NCBI GenBank assembly: GCA_029573235.1
Contig: JAKQGX010000008.1
Coordinates: forward strand, 33,452 to 97,451
Direction of reading: 5' to 3'
Length of the DNA: 64,000 nucleotides
From: Bacteroidota bacterium
Lineage (GTDB): Bacteria > Bacteroidota > Bacteroidia > Chitinophagales > Chitinophagaceae
Part shown: piece after piece, positions 54,304 through 61,630 of the stretch
Layout: each line of letters starts with the position of its first letter
Numbering within the stretch: the stretch's first letter is position 1
The notes under the pieces: model-generated
Database searches by the model: none
The model's input: only the letters and a program-made list of their open reading frames with translations
Told to the model about the DNA's origin: nothing
Program-made: the position numbers and the translations under genes

Positions 54304-56148
54304 CTAGATTAATGCTTCAATGGCTTCCACCAGTTCTATTGTAGTAATAGGCGTCCCTTTTATTTTATGAAAGCCTTTTGCATCAATGAGAAACTGATCG
54401 CGGATAATTTTTATCAACTGACCATTGTTGATTTCCGGTACTAATACCGCTTTGTAATTCCGCAATATCGTTTCTAAATTCTTGGGGAATGGGCGCAAGT
54501 GTCGAAGGTGTGCATGAGCAACTGATTTTCCTTGCGATTGCAGATGAGTTACTGCCGACTTGATAGAACCATATGTAGAGCCCCATCCCAACACTAATAC
54601 ATCTCCTTTTTCGGGGCCACTATCTATAGTTTGTTCCGGTATGTAATCCGCAATTCTGTCAATTTTTTCCTGTCTTAACTTCACCATGTACTGATGGTTT
54701 TCCGGATCGTACGATACATTGCCGGTACCATCTTCTTTTTCTAATCCTCCTATACGATGCTCTAGCCCCGCAGTACCGGGCACTGCCCATGGGCGTACCA
54801 ATTTTTCGTCACGTCCGTAAGGTAAGAAAGTGGTTTCGTTGGATGATAGTTCTTTTTTGAATTGAACAGGGATAGTTTCCAATTGGCTGCTCAGCGGAAA
54901 ATGCCAAGGCTCAGCGCCATTGGCAATGTACCCATCACTCAGCAAGATAACAGGTGTCATGTGACGGATGGATAATCGTACGGCTTCGAAGGCAGCATCA
55001 AAACAATCGCTGGGGGTAGATGCCGCAACAATAGGCATTGGACATTCGCCATTTCTTCCGTAATAGGCTTGTAGCAAATCGCTTTGCTCGGTCTTGGTGG
55101 GCAGTCCGGTGGAAGGCCCGCCTCGTTGGACGTTTACAATAACCAATGGTATTTCCAACATGACAGCCAGCCCCATTGCTTCTGTTTTTAGAGCCATTCC
55201 TGGGCCGGATGTAGTAGTAACACCCAAACTACCGCCATAGGAAGCGCCGATAGCAGCAGCTATCCCGGCAATTTCATCTTCTGCCTGAAAAGTGCGAATA
55301 CCAAAGTTTTTATGTTGTGACAACTCATGCAAAATATCGGAAGCCGGTGTAATGGGGTAGGTGCCTAAAAATAAGGGTAAGGATGACTTTACCGAAGCGG
55401 CAATGAGCCCATAAGCCAATGCGGTATTGCCCGTGATGCCTCTGTATTTTCCGGAGGTGAGTTTGGCTTTTTCAACCTTGTATCTATTCTGAAAAGCTTC
55501 TACGGTATCACCATAGTTATAGCCTGCTTTTAGAGACCGAATATTGCTTTCTAAAATATCCGGTTTCTTAGAAAATTTATCTTGTAGAAACTGAATAGTA
55601 TTGGTCATATCCCGATTGTAAAGCCAATAGAGAAAGCCCAATACAAACATGTTTTTGGCTCTGTCTTTCTCTTTAACGCCCATTTGGATATCTTTCAACG
55701 CTTCGCGTGTCAATTTTGTAATATCCATTTGGTGCAGCTTGTACCCTTTCAGGGTGTCATTCTCCAAAGGGTTTTCGCCATCGGCATATTTTGCCAAGCG
55801 GAGGTTCTTTGTATCAAAACCACTGGTGTCGGCAATGATTACACCATTTTGTTTTAAAAATTTTAGGTTCACTTTTAATGCGGCTGCATTCATGGCTACC
55901 AGCACATCGCAAGTGTCTCCCGGAGTGTATATTTTATTGCTCGAAAAGTGTACTTGGTAACCACTCACCCCTGGCACTGTGCCTTGCGGGGCGCGTATTT
56001 CGGCGGGGAAGTCGGGGAAAGTGGATAGGTCGTTGCCGATTAAGGCGGTATTGTTGGTAAACTGGGAACCCGTCAACTGCATGCCATCACCACTATCTCC
56101 AGCAAATTTGATTACTACATCTTCTACAATCTGTGTAGGAATACTCAT
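54304..56148 (-). CDS. korA: 2-oxoacid:ferredoxin oxidoreductase, alpha (fused gamma-alpha) subunit, KorA type
   Basis: The protein forms, with a beta subunit, an enzyme that oxidatively decarboxylates 2-oxoglutarate (or a similar 2-oxoacid) to the acyl-CoA with ferredoxin as electron acceptor. The 614 residues comprise an N-terminal gamma-type domain (AGDSGDGMQLTGSQFTNNTA), then the pyrimidine-binding alpha domain. That domain carries GTYPITPASDILHEL, TTSGPGMALKTEAMG and VNVQRGGPSTGLPTKTEQSD. The matching beta subunit gene, usually adjacent, is not next to it here; downstream is dcd in the opposite direction. Identification of the family is strong; 2-oxoglutarate as substrate is likely. Confidence 0.9.
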   Translation of the reverse strand: MSIPTQIVEDVVIKFAGDSGDGMQLTGSQFTNNTALIGNDLSTFPDFPAEIRAPQGTVPGVSGYQVHFSSNKIYTPGDTCDVLVAMNAAALKVNLKFLKQNGVIIADTSGFDTKNLRLAKYADGENPLENDTLKGYKLHQMDITKLTREALKDIQMGVKEKDRAKNMFVLGFLYWLYNRDMTNTIQFLQDKFSKKPDILESNIRSLKAGYNYGDTVEAFQNRYKVEKAKLTSGKYRGITGNTALAYGLIAASVKSSLPLFLGTYPITPASDILHELSQHKNFGIRTFQAEDEIAGIAAAIGASYGGSLGVTTTSGPGMALKTEAMGLAVMLEIPLVIVNVQRGGPSTGLPTKTEQSDLLQAYYGRNGECPMPIVAASTPSDCFDAAFEAVRLSIRHMTPVILLSDGYIANGAEPWHFPLSSQLETIPVQFKKELSSNETTFLPYGRDEKLVRPWAVPGTAGLEHRIGGLEKEDGTGNVSYDPENHQYMVKLRQEKIDRIADYIPEQTIDSGPEKGDVLVLGWGSTYGSIKSAVTHLQSQGKSVAHAHLRHLRPFPKNLETILRNYKAVLVPEINNGQLIKIIRDQFLIDAKGFHKIKGTPITTIELVEAIEALI

Positions 56149-56362
56149 AACGTTTTCTGAATAATTGGCGCGAAGGTAGGCAATTTCAGTGCAGTAGTCT
56201 TTTAAAAAATGGGAATAAACGTATAGAAAATACGTTTTCTTACATTGTATTTATTTATCCACGATTGGGGTATGAGATAACAAATCAATGCACCCAATCC
56301 TATTGAGGAAAAGAACCATACTATCTTCTGATAGTGGAAGTAATCGTGATGTTACTAGGGAT

Positions 56363-57103
56363 TTAGTAGATGGTGATATGTCCTTTTTCTACTAATTTTT
56401 CGTTTTTATACAATTCAAATTTGTAAATGCCCTTTCGTTGAAAGTTGCGCTTATCGAGTACTACTTCTCGTTCGCTAATGCGCGGTATCTCTACCGTTTT
56501 TTTGTCTTTACTATCAAAGAATTTTAGTGTGTACATATCATTGTTGTTGAAATTCTCCGGCAATTCAATATTGATATGTCCTGTAAATGGGTTGGTAAAT
56601 ACAAACTGCGAACGCACATACGTGTATGTGTTCATATTGGAGGGGTCTGGTGGAGCAATGATGATATTGGGATCGTCGGTTACCACCTTTGTTACCATTT
56701 TTTGTAAAGAGTCGTTGGGTGGCAAAACCGTCTTTTGTAAAAGTGCAGCACTGTCGATGAATATCTTTCCTCTATTGCTGGTCCAAGTAATGTCGGAGCT
56801 GAATACAATGTATAAGCGATAATAGTTCATGCCCGGCAATGGGTGTCCGTCTATATATCCTTGCGAGCCTTTCGCAATATTTTTTACATAGCCAATGGTA
56901 GCATAGTTGAAAATGCTATCGGCACTGCGTTGTACGGCAATAGACTTGATTCCATCGTATTGACAAACCCAACTTAGCAGGTTGATGCCTTTTTCTGATG
57001 TAAGAGTGAAATCCGGTAATACTGTTTGCGCCTTTGTGAATTGGGAAGTTAATAGTAGACAACTCCATATAAAAGCTATTAATAGCTTGCGATGATAAAT
57101 CAT
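56363..57103 (-). CDS. Exported protein with C-terminal T9SS-like sorting domain, function unknown
   Basis: The 246-residue product has a signal peptide ending near TKAQ. A fibronectin-III-like region follows (LLSWVCQYDGIKSIAVQRS, then YYRLYIVFSS). The last 85 residues resemble a type A sorting domain (FVFTNPFTGHINIELPENF, then KGIYKFELYKNEKLVEKG). The sorting domain match is by pattern, so T9SS export is likely but not certain. The start ATG at 57103 is 4 nt after a TAnnTTTG box, so the mRNA may be leaderless. Confidence 0.7.
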   Translation of the reverse strand: MIYHRKLLIAFIWSCLLLTSQFTKAQTVLPDFTLTSEKGINLLSWVCQYDGIKSIAVQRSADSIFNYATIGYVKNIAKGSQGYIDGHPLPGMNYYRLYIVFSSDITWTSNRGKIFIDSAALLQKTVLPPNDSLQKMVTKVVTDDPNIIIAPPDPSNMNTYTYVRSQFVFTNPFTGHINIELPENFNNNDMYTLKFFDSKDKKTVEIPRISEREVVLDKRNFQRKGIYKFELYKNEKLVEKGHITIY

Positions 57104-57107
57104 AAAG

Positions 57108-57115
57108 CAAACCTA
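57108..57115 (-). promoter_or_regulatory. Bacteroidota -7 box for the exported protein gene
   Basis: The minus strand reads TAGGTTTG. Only 4 nt separate it from the ATG at 57103. Confidence 0.5.
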
Positions 57116-57184
57116 ATTCAAAACATGGTTTTGAGAAACAGTCCGGCTTATTTTTCAATTATTGTAACATTTGGTTGCGATGCG

Positions 57185-57216
57185 TTTGTATAAAAGTCGA
57201 TTAATGATTAAGTTTG
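57185..57216 (+). promoter_or_regulatory. Bacteroidota promoter with -33 and -7 elements for the permease
   Basis: TTTG at 57185-57188 and TAAGTTTG at 57209-57216 are 20 nt apart, a full match to the TTTG / TAnnTTTG arrangement. The ATG at 57237 is 21 nt after the -7 box, which excludes the longer frame from 57171. Confidence 0.7.
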
Positions 57217-57236
57217 ATTTCTATTCATCATCATAT

Positions 57237-58886
57237 ATGGGTTTATTTGTACGAAAGCCACTACAGGTACTATTATCAGAAGCCAGCGAATCTGAAAAGG
57301 GATTAAAAAAAACACTTACAGCACCTGCGTTAGTTGCCTTAGGTATTGGTGCCATTATCGGTGCAGGTTTGTTTTCTATTACAGGGTTGGCAGCGGCCAA
57401 TAATGCAGGTCCGGCTATCACAATTTCTTTTATTGTGGCCGCTATAGGATGTGCATTTGCCGGTTTGTGTTATGCTGAATTTGCATCTATGATACCTGTT
57501 GCCGGTAGTGCCTATACCTACTCCTTTGCCACCATGGGCGAGTTTATAGCATGGATAATAGGATGGGATTTGGTGCTGGAATACGCTGTAGGCGCGGCTA
57601 CAGTCTCTATCAGTTGGTCGAGGTACTTGGTAAAATTTTTAGGATATTATGATATTCATCTTCCCGCTTCATTGACAGCTTCACCCTTTGATGGGGGGCT
57701 CATCAATGTACCTGCGGTGTTTATTGTTATCTTAATGTCGCTTGTGTTGATGAAGGGAACGAAAGAGTCAGCTTTCGTAAACGGACTAATAGTAGCATTA
57801 AAAGTTACAGTAGTATTAATATTTATTGCGTTGGGGTGGCAGTACATTCGTCCTGAAAATTACGAACCCTATATCCCTGCAAACAACGGTACGTTTGGCG
57901 AATTTGGTTTCAGTGGCATTATTCGTGCAGCGGCTATCGTTTTCTTTGCCTACATTGGTTTTGATGCTGTATCCACAGCCGCACAAGAAGCAAAAAATCC
58001 TAAGCGAGACATGCCTATTGGTATATTACTTTCCTTACTCATCTGCACCATACTATACATTCTCTTCGCTCATGTAATGACCGGCGTGGCTAGTTATACC
58101 GATTTTGCAGGAAAAGATGGTATTGCTCCGGTTGCCGTGGCTATTGATAATATGGGGAAAGTAGGTGCTGATGGATGGATTGTTCCTGATTATCCTTGGC
58201 TCAACAAAGCTATTATTATTGCTATTCTTGCCGGATACGCTTCCGTAATATTGGTGATGCTCATGGGACAGTCAAGGGTGTTTTTCTCGATGAGTAAAGA
58301 TGGGCTCATGCCGAAAGTATTCTCTGAAGTACATCCGAAGTTTCGCACGCCTGCCAAAAATAATTTTACGTTCATGCTCTTTGTAAGCCTGTTTGCCGCA
58401 TTTGTACCGGCTAGGGTAGTGGGCGAAATGACTAGTATCGGTACCTTGTTTGCCTTTATATTAGTGTGTATCGGCATCATGGTAATGCGTACTAAAATGC
58501 CCGATGCACCGCGTGCCTTTAGAACACCATTGGTTCCAATAGTGCCTATTCTTGGTATTATTACCTGCTTGTTTATGATGGTATTTTTACCACTTGATAC
58601 TTGGATACGGCTTATCGCTTGGATGATGATAGGCTTTGATGTTTACCTTTTTTATGGCATGAAGAACAGCCATCTGAACAAGGGCTCCTTTACAAACAAA
58701 AGCTATAAAACCGTTAGTATATCCGGTATAGGTATGTCGGTAGTGCTAGTAATTGTGGCAATATTGCACCATTCCGATCCTAAAACAGATGATGCCCCAT
58801 TGTTTTATTTCTCCATTGGTTTTGCCATTCTACATTTGCTGCTTTACTTCATTGGGATGAATAAGAAAAAGTCAACCGCTTCATAG
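57237..58886 (+). CDS. APC-superfamily amino-acid permease, cationic amino-acid transporter type
   Basis: The 549-residue inner-membrane protein has about 12-13 helices and the APC signature ALGIGAIIGAGLFSITG in the first helix. Also present are AGLCYAEFASMIPVAGSAYTYS and FFAYIGFDAVSTAAQEAKNP, which mark the cationic amino-acid transporter group. Such proteins import amino acids by proton coupling or exchange. The substrate is not determined, although an arginase gene elsewhere in the window would suit a cationic substrate. The start is fixed by the promoter at 57185-57216. Confidence 0.9.
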   Translation: MGLFVRKPLQVLLSEASESEKGLKKTLTAPALVALGIGAIIGAGLFSITGLAAANNAGPAITISFIVAAIGCAFAGLCYAEFASMIPVAGSAYTYSFATMGEFIAWIIGWDLVLEYAVGAATVSISWSRYLVKFLGYYDIHLPASLTASPFDGGLINVPAVFIVILMSLVLMKGTKESAFVNGLIVALKVTVVLIFIALGWQYIRPENYEPYIPANNGTFGEFGFSGIIRAAAIVFFAYIGFDAVSTAAQEAKNPKRDMPIGILLSLLICTILYILFAHVMTGVASYTDFAGKDGIAPVAVAIDNMGKVGADGWIVPDYPWLNKAIIIAILAGYASVILVMLMGQSRVFFSMSKDGLMPKVFSEVHPKFRTPAKNNFTFMLFVSLFAAFVPARVVGEMTSIGTLFAFILVCIGIMVMRTKMPDAPRAFRTPLVPIVPILGIITCLFMMVFLPLDTWIRLIAWMMIGFDVYLFYGMKNSHLNKGSFTNKSYKTVSISGIGMSVVLVIVAILHHSDPKTDDAPLFYFSIGFAILHLLLYFIGMNKKKSTAS

Positions 58887-58940
58887 CCGTAAGAAATATT
58901 ACGGCTTAGATAACTTCACACAGTATGAGACATTGCGTTG

Positions 58941-59609
58941 CTATGATTGCAAAGGCTTCGGTTTATTGATAAAAAAACAAAACACTTCACCAGGTCCATG
59001 CACCCCTACTACCAGTGTTTTCTCAATATCTGCCGTGCGACTGGGTCCGGAATTGAGGTTTATCATAGAGGGAAGATTGCCCTTATATTTATCTAAAATA
59101 TATTGTAACCCATCGGGCAAGTCTTCTACTACTTGATCCATATAAGCTACGATAATATGCGCCGGATAATACACGGGAGCAATACGCCCCATGTGTTGCT
59201 TGCTACTGAAGATGGTAGAACCCGTACGTGCCACCAGTAGCTCACAACCGGTAATACTGGCATCCGCTTCACTATTGCTGCTATCGATAGTATGCACCCA
59301 TTCCAATTGTTGTTTCCGGCAAAGGTCTAATATAGTGGGCACTGTACAAACGATGTCCTTCCAATCTTTACTTTCTGCTAATGCTATCAAGTTGTGCACA
59401 AAATCTTGTTCGTTTTCACAAAACACAAACTTACCCCCCAACTTGATAAACTCTGTTGCATACCATTCTTCTTTTGATAAATCAGACTTCTCGAAGTATT
59501 GCCTTGCGTCGTCTTTTTCAACCTCCGGAAAGGGCATTGGGAAACTACCTGAGGATAGTCCTTTGCGGATTCTCCCTAAAATTTGTTCACGTGCTTTTGA
59601 TACTTTCAT
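58941..59609 (-). CDS. LUD-domain protein (LutC/YkgG family)
   Basis: The 222-residue protein has the LUD fold seen in LutC, one of three proteins for lactate oxidation to pyruvate in Bacillus. Recognisable phrases are ITGCELLVARTGSTIFSS, YYPAHIIVAYMDQVVEDL and NSGPSRTADIEKTLVVGVHG near the C-terminus. The N-terminus (MKVSKAREQILGRIRKGL) is typical. No LutA or LutB genes are adjacent, so a lactate role is only suggested. The frame is open to 59735, but the ATG at 59609 fits the family and the promoter box at 59648-59655. Confidence 0.85.
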   Translation of the reverse strand: MKVSKAREQILGRIRKGLSSGSFPMPFPEVEKDDARQYFEKSDLSKEEWYATEFIKLGGKFVFCENEQDFVHNLIALAESKDWKDIVCTVPTILDLCRKQQLEWVHTIDSSNSEADASITGCELLVARTGSTIFSSKQHMGRIAPVYYPAHIIVAYMDQVVEDLPDGLQYILDKYKGNLPSMINLNSGPSRTADIEKTLVVGVHGPGEVFCFFINKPKPLQS

Positions 59610-59647
59610 AAAAAATAATCGCTCGTTCGTGTAATATAAGTAAACTT

Positions 59648-59655
59648 CAAAAATA
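59648..59655 (-). promoter_or_regulatory. Bacteroidota -7 box for the LUD gene
   Basis: The minus strand reads TATTTTTG, 39 nt before the ATG at 59609. It lies in the divergent gap shared with the ugd promoter. Confidence 0.55.
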
Positions 59656-59702
59656 GTCATTCGATTGTCGAAATTCACCGTTATTGATGAAAGATTAATA
59701 CT

Positions 59703-59710
59703 TACTTTTG
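59703..59710 (+). promoter_or_regulatory. Bacteroidota -7 box for UDP-glucose dehydrogenase
   Basis: TACTTTTG lies 29 nt before the ATG at 59739. A TTG at 59684-59686 is 16 nt upstream of the box, a little short for a normal -33 element. Confidence 0.6.
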
Positions 59711-59738
59711 CCCCAATTTTTTCAATTCTTTTCACATT

Positions 59739-61061
59739 ATGAAATTAGCTATCATCGGTACCGGATATGTAGGTTTAGTAAGTGGTACTTGCTTTGCCGA
59801 GACCGGAAACGACGTAATATGCGTAGATGTAAATACGGAGAAAGTAGCCCAGCTGCGCGCCGGAAAAACACCTATTTATGAACCCGGATTAGAAAATTTG
59901 TTGGTTAGAAATATCAGAGAAGGCCGCCTCACGTTCACTACCTCTTTAGAAGAAGGCATTAAAGATGCAGAAATTATCTTTTTAGCATTGCCCACGCCCC
60001 CGGGTAAAGATGGAGCCGCCGATTTGCAATATGTATTGCAAGTAGCCGCCGACTTGAGCAAAATGATTACTTCTTATAAAGTAATTGTAAACAAAAGCAC
60101 CGTACCGGTTGGCACAGCAGAGAAGGTGGCGTCTGTATTGGCACAAAATCTGGATACACAACTTTTTGATGTGGTTTCCAATCCTGAATTTCTACGTGAA
60201 GGCGTTGCTGTAGAAGATTTTTTGAAACCCGACCGCGTAGTCATTGGTACCTCTTCAGAGCGTGCACGCAAGCTAATGGATGAGTTGTATCAACCTTTTG
60301 TTCGACAAGGGAACCCCATATATTTTATGGATGAACGCTCTTCTGAAATGACTAAATATGCGGCTAATGCATATCTTGCCATGCGCATATCATTCATGAA
60401 CGAAATGGCCAATCTGTGTGACCGCGTAGGTGCCAATGTGGATATGGTGCGCGTGGGGATGGGTAGTGATAGTCGTATTGGGAAGCGCTTCTTGTTTGCC
60501 GGCATCGGTTATGGCGGTAGCTGTTTCCCCAAAGATGTGCAAGCATTGGGAATGACAGCAGAAGAATATGGCTACGATTTTAAATTGGTTAATACTACTA
60601 CACAGGTAAACAATAGACAAAAAACAATCCTCGGGGATAAGATTCATAACTATTTCGGAAAAGACTTGTCCGGCAAAACAATCGCTTTGTGGGGACTAGC
60701 TTTTAAGCCGGAGACGGATGATATTCGCGAAGCACCGGCACTTGAGCTGATACGTGAATTGAAAGCCGCCCATGCGACCATTCGTGCTTATGACCCCGAA
60801 GCAATGACTAATGTTAAAAACACCATTAGCGACGAAGTATATTTTGCCAAAGACCAATACGATACCTTAGAAAATGCAGATGCCTTAATCATCGCTACGG
60901 AATGGAGTGAGTTTAGAAACCCTGATTTTGGACGTATGGAAAAACTGCTTCGTCAACCCGTAATCTTTGATGGCAGAAATGTTTTCTCATTAGACAAAAT
61001 GCGCACCTTGCCTTTTTATTACGAGAGTATGGGACGCCCCACTATTAACGCTACCCAATAA
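59739..61061 (+). CDS. ugd: UDP-glucose 6-dehydrogenase
   Basis: The enzyme oxidises UDP-glucose to UDP-glucuronate with two NAD+, supplying precursors for surface polysaccharides. The 440-residue protein has the NAD-binding GTGYVGLVSGTCFAETGNDV, then FLALPTPPGKDG and the central KYAANAYLAMRISFMNE. The catalytic cysteine is C262 in GYGGSCFPKDVQAL. The C-terminal domain has GLAFKPETDDIREAP. Length is standard. It has its own promoter box. Confidence 0.95.
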   Translation: MKLAIIGTGYVGLVSGTCFAETGNDVICVDVNTEKVAQLRAGKTPIYEPGLENLLVRNIREGRLTFTTSLEEGIKDAEIIFLALPTPPGKDGAADLQYVLQVAADLSKMITSYKVIVNKSTVPVGTAEKVASVLAQNLDTQLFDVVSNPEFLREGVAVEDFLKPDRVVIGTSSERARKLMDELYQPFVRQGNPIYFMDERSSEMTKYAANAYLAMRISFMNEMANLCDRVGANVDMVRVGMGSDSRIGKRFLFAGIGYGGSCFPKDVQALGMTAEEYGYDFKLVNTTTQVNNRQKTILGDKIHNYFGKDLSGKTIALWGLAFKPETDDIREAPALELIRELKAAHATIRAYDPEAMTNVKNTISDEVYFAKDQYDTLENADALIIATEWSEFRNPDFGRMEKLLRQPVIFDGRNVFSLDKMRTLPFYYESMGRPTINATQ

Positions 61062-61182
61062 TCATTGTTACTCATTGTGGTTTTTTGCCAAATGTTAAAG
61101 AAATCACAAAGCAAAAATATTTGGGTTACCTTTTTACGATTTGGAGATAAATGTGAAATTAAAAACTAAAAACACAAACAAA

Positions 61183-61440
61183 ATGAAATTCGTAAAATTC
61201 GGAATCTTCGCACTTTCAATGGGTCTTTTCGTAGCATCATGTGGTGATAGCGCTACTACTGAAGAAGGTACTAACGACACTACTACTGTAGTTGCTGAAC
61301 CAGCTCCTGCTGCTGAAGTTGCTCCTGCTGCTCCTGCTACTACTGATAGCGCTGCTGCTGCTCCTGCTACTGAAGCTACTGCTCCTGCTGCTGAAGCTGC
61401 TCCTGCTACTGAAGCTCCTGCTGCTGCTCCTGCGAAGTAA
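61183..61440 (+). CDS. Small Ala/Pro-rich lipoprotein
   Basis: The 85-residue product has a lipoprotein signal peptide (FVASC before GDSATTEE). An Ala/Pro/Thr/Glu low-complexity tail follows, built from imperfect short repeats such as AAPATEA. Nearly every alanine is GCT and every proline in the tail is CCT, so the tail is also a DNA repeat. The start at ATG 61183 gives the signal peptide; an in-frame TTG lies 42 bp upstream. A strong terminator follows. The role is unknown, although an abundant structural or spacer lipoprotein would fit the biased codons. Confidence 0.8.
   Translation: MKFVKFGIFALSMGLFVASCGDSATTEEGTNDTTTVVAEPAPAAEVAPAAPATTDSAAAAPATEATAPAAEAAPATEAPAAAPAK
61324..61431 (+). 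repeat. Imperfect GCT/CCT-rich trinucleotide repeat
   Basis: This part of the small lipoprotein gene consists almost only of GCT, CCT, ACT and GAA codons in short repeats. It could change length by slippage in multiples of three. End points are approximate. Confidence 0.7.
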
Positions 61441-61461
61441 TCTAAAATGATTTACACAATC

Positions 61462-61494
61462 AATAGCTGCCTCATGAGGCAGCTATTTTTTTTT
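61462..61494 (+). terminator. Rho-independent terminator after the Ala/Pro-rich lipoprotein gene
   Basis: A perfect 26-bp palindrome (AATAGCTGCCTCA and its complement) is followed by an uninterrupted T-run, the strongest terminator in the window. Confidence 0.88.
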
Positions 61495-61599
61495 GTATTG
61501 TTATGATAAATTGGATACATTAGAAGCTTTTATTTTATCTCGCGAATTTTATTTCGATATTGATTATTTAGTAAAATAGTATTTTTAACTATAAGTTAC

Positions 61600-61607
61600 T
61601 ATATTTG
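61600..61607 (+). promoter_or_regulatory. Bacteroidota -7 box for the large T9SS surface protein
   Basis: TATATTTG lies 24 nt before the ATG at 61631. Confidence 0.55.
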
Positions 61608-61630
61608 TGTTTCAAAAAATATTTATAACT

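Noticed and set aside
54284..54308. Short inverted repeat TCTAGC/GCTAGA between dcd and korA
   Set aside because: Only 6 bp with a 13-nt loop and no T-run, too weak to call a terminator.
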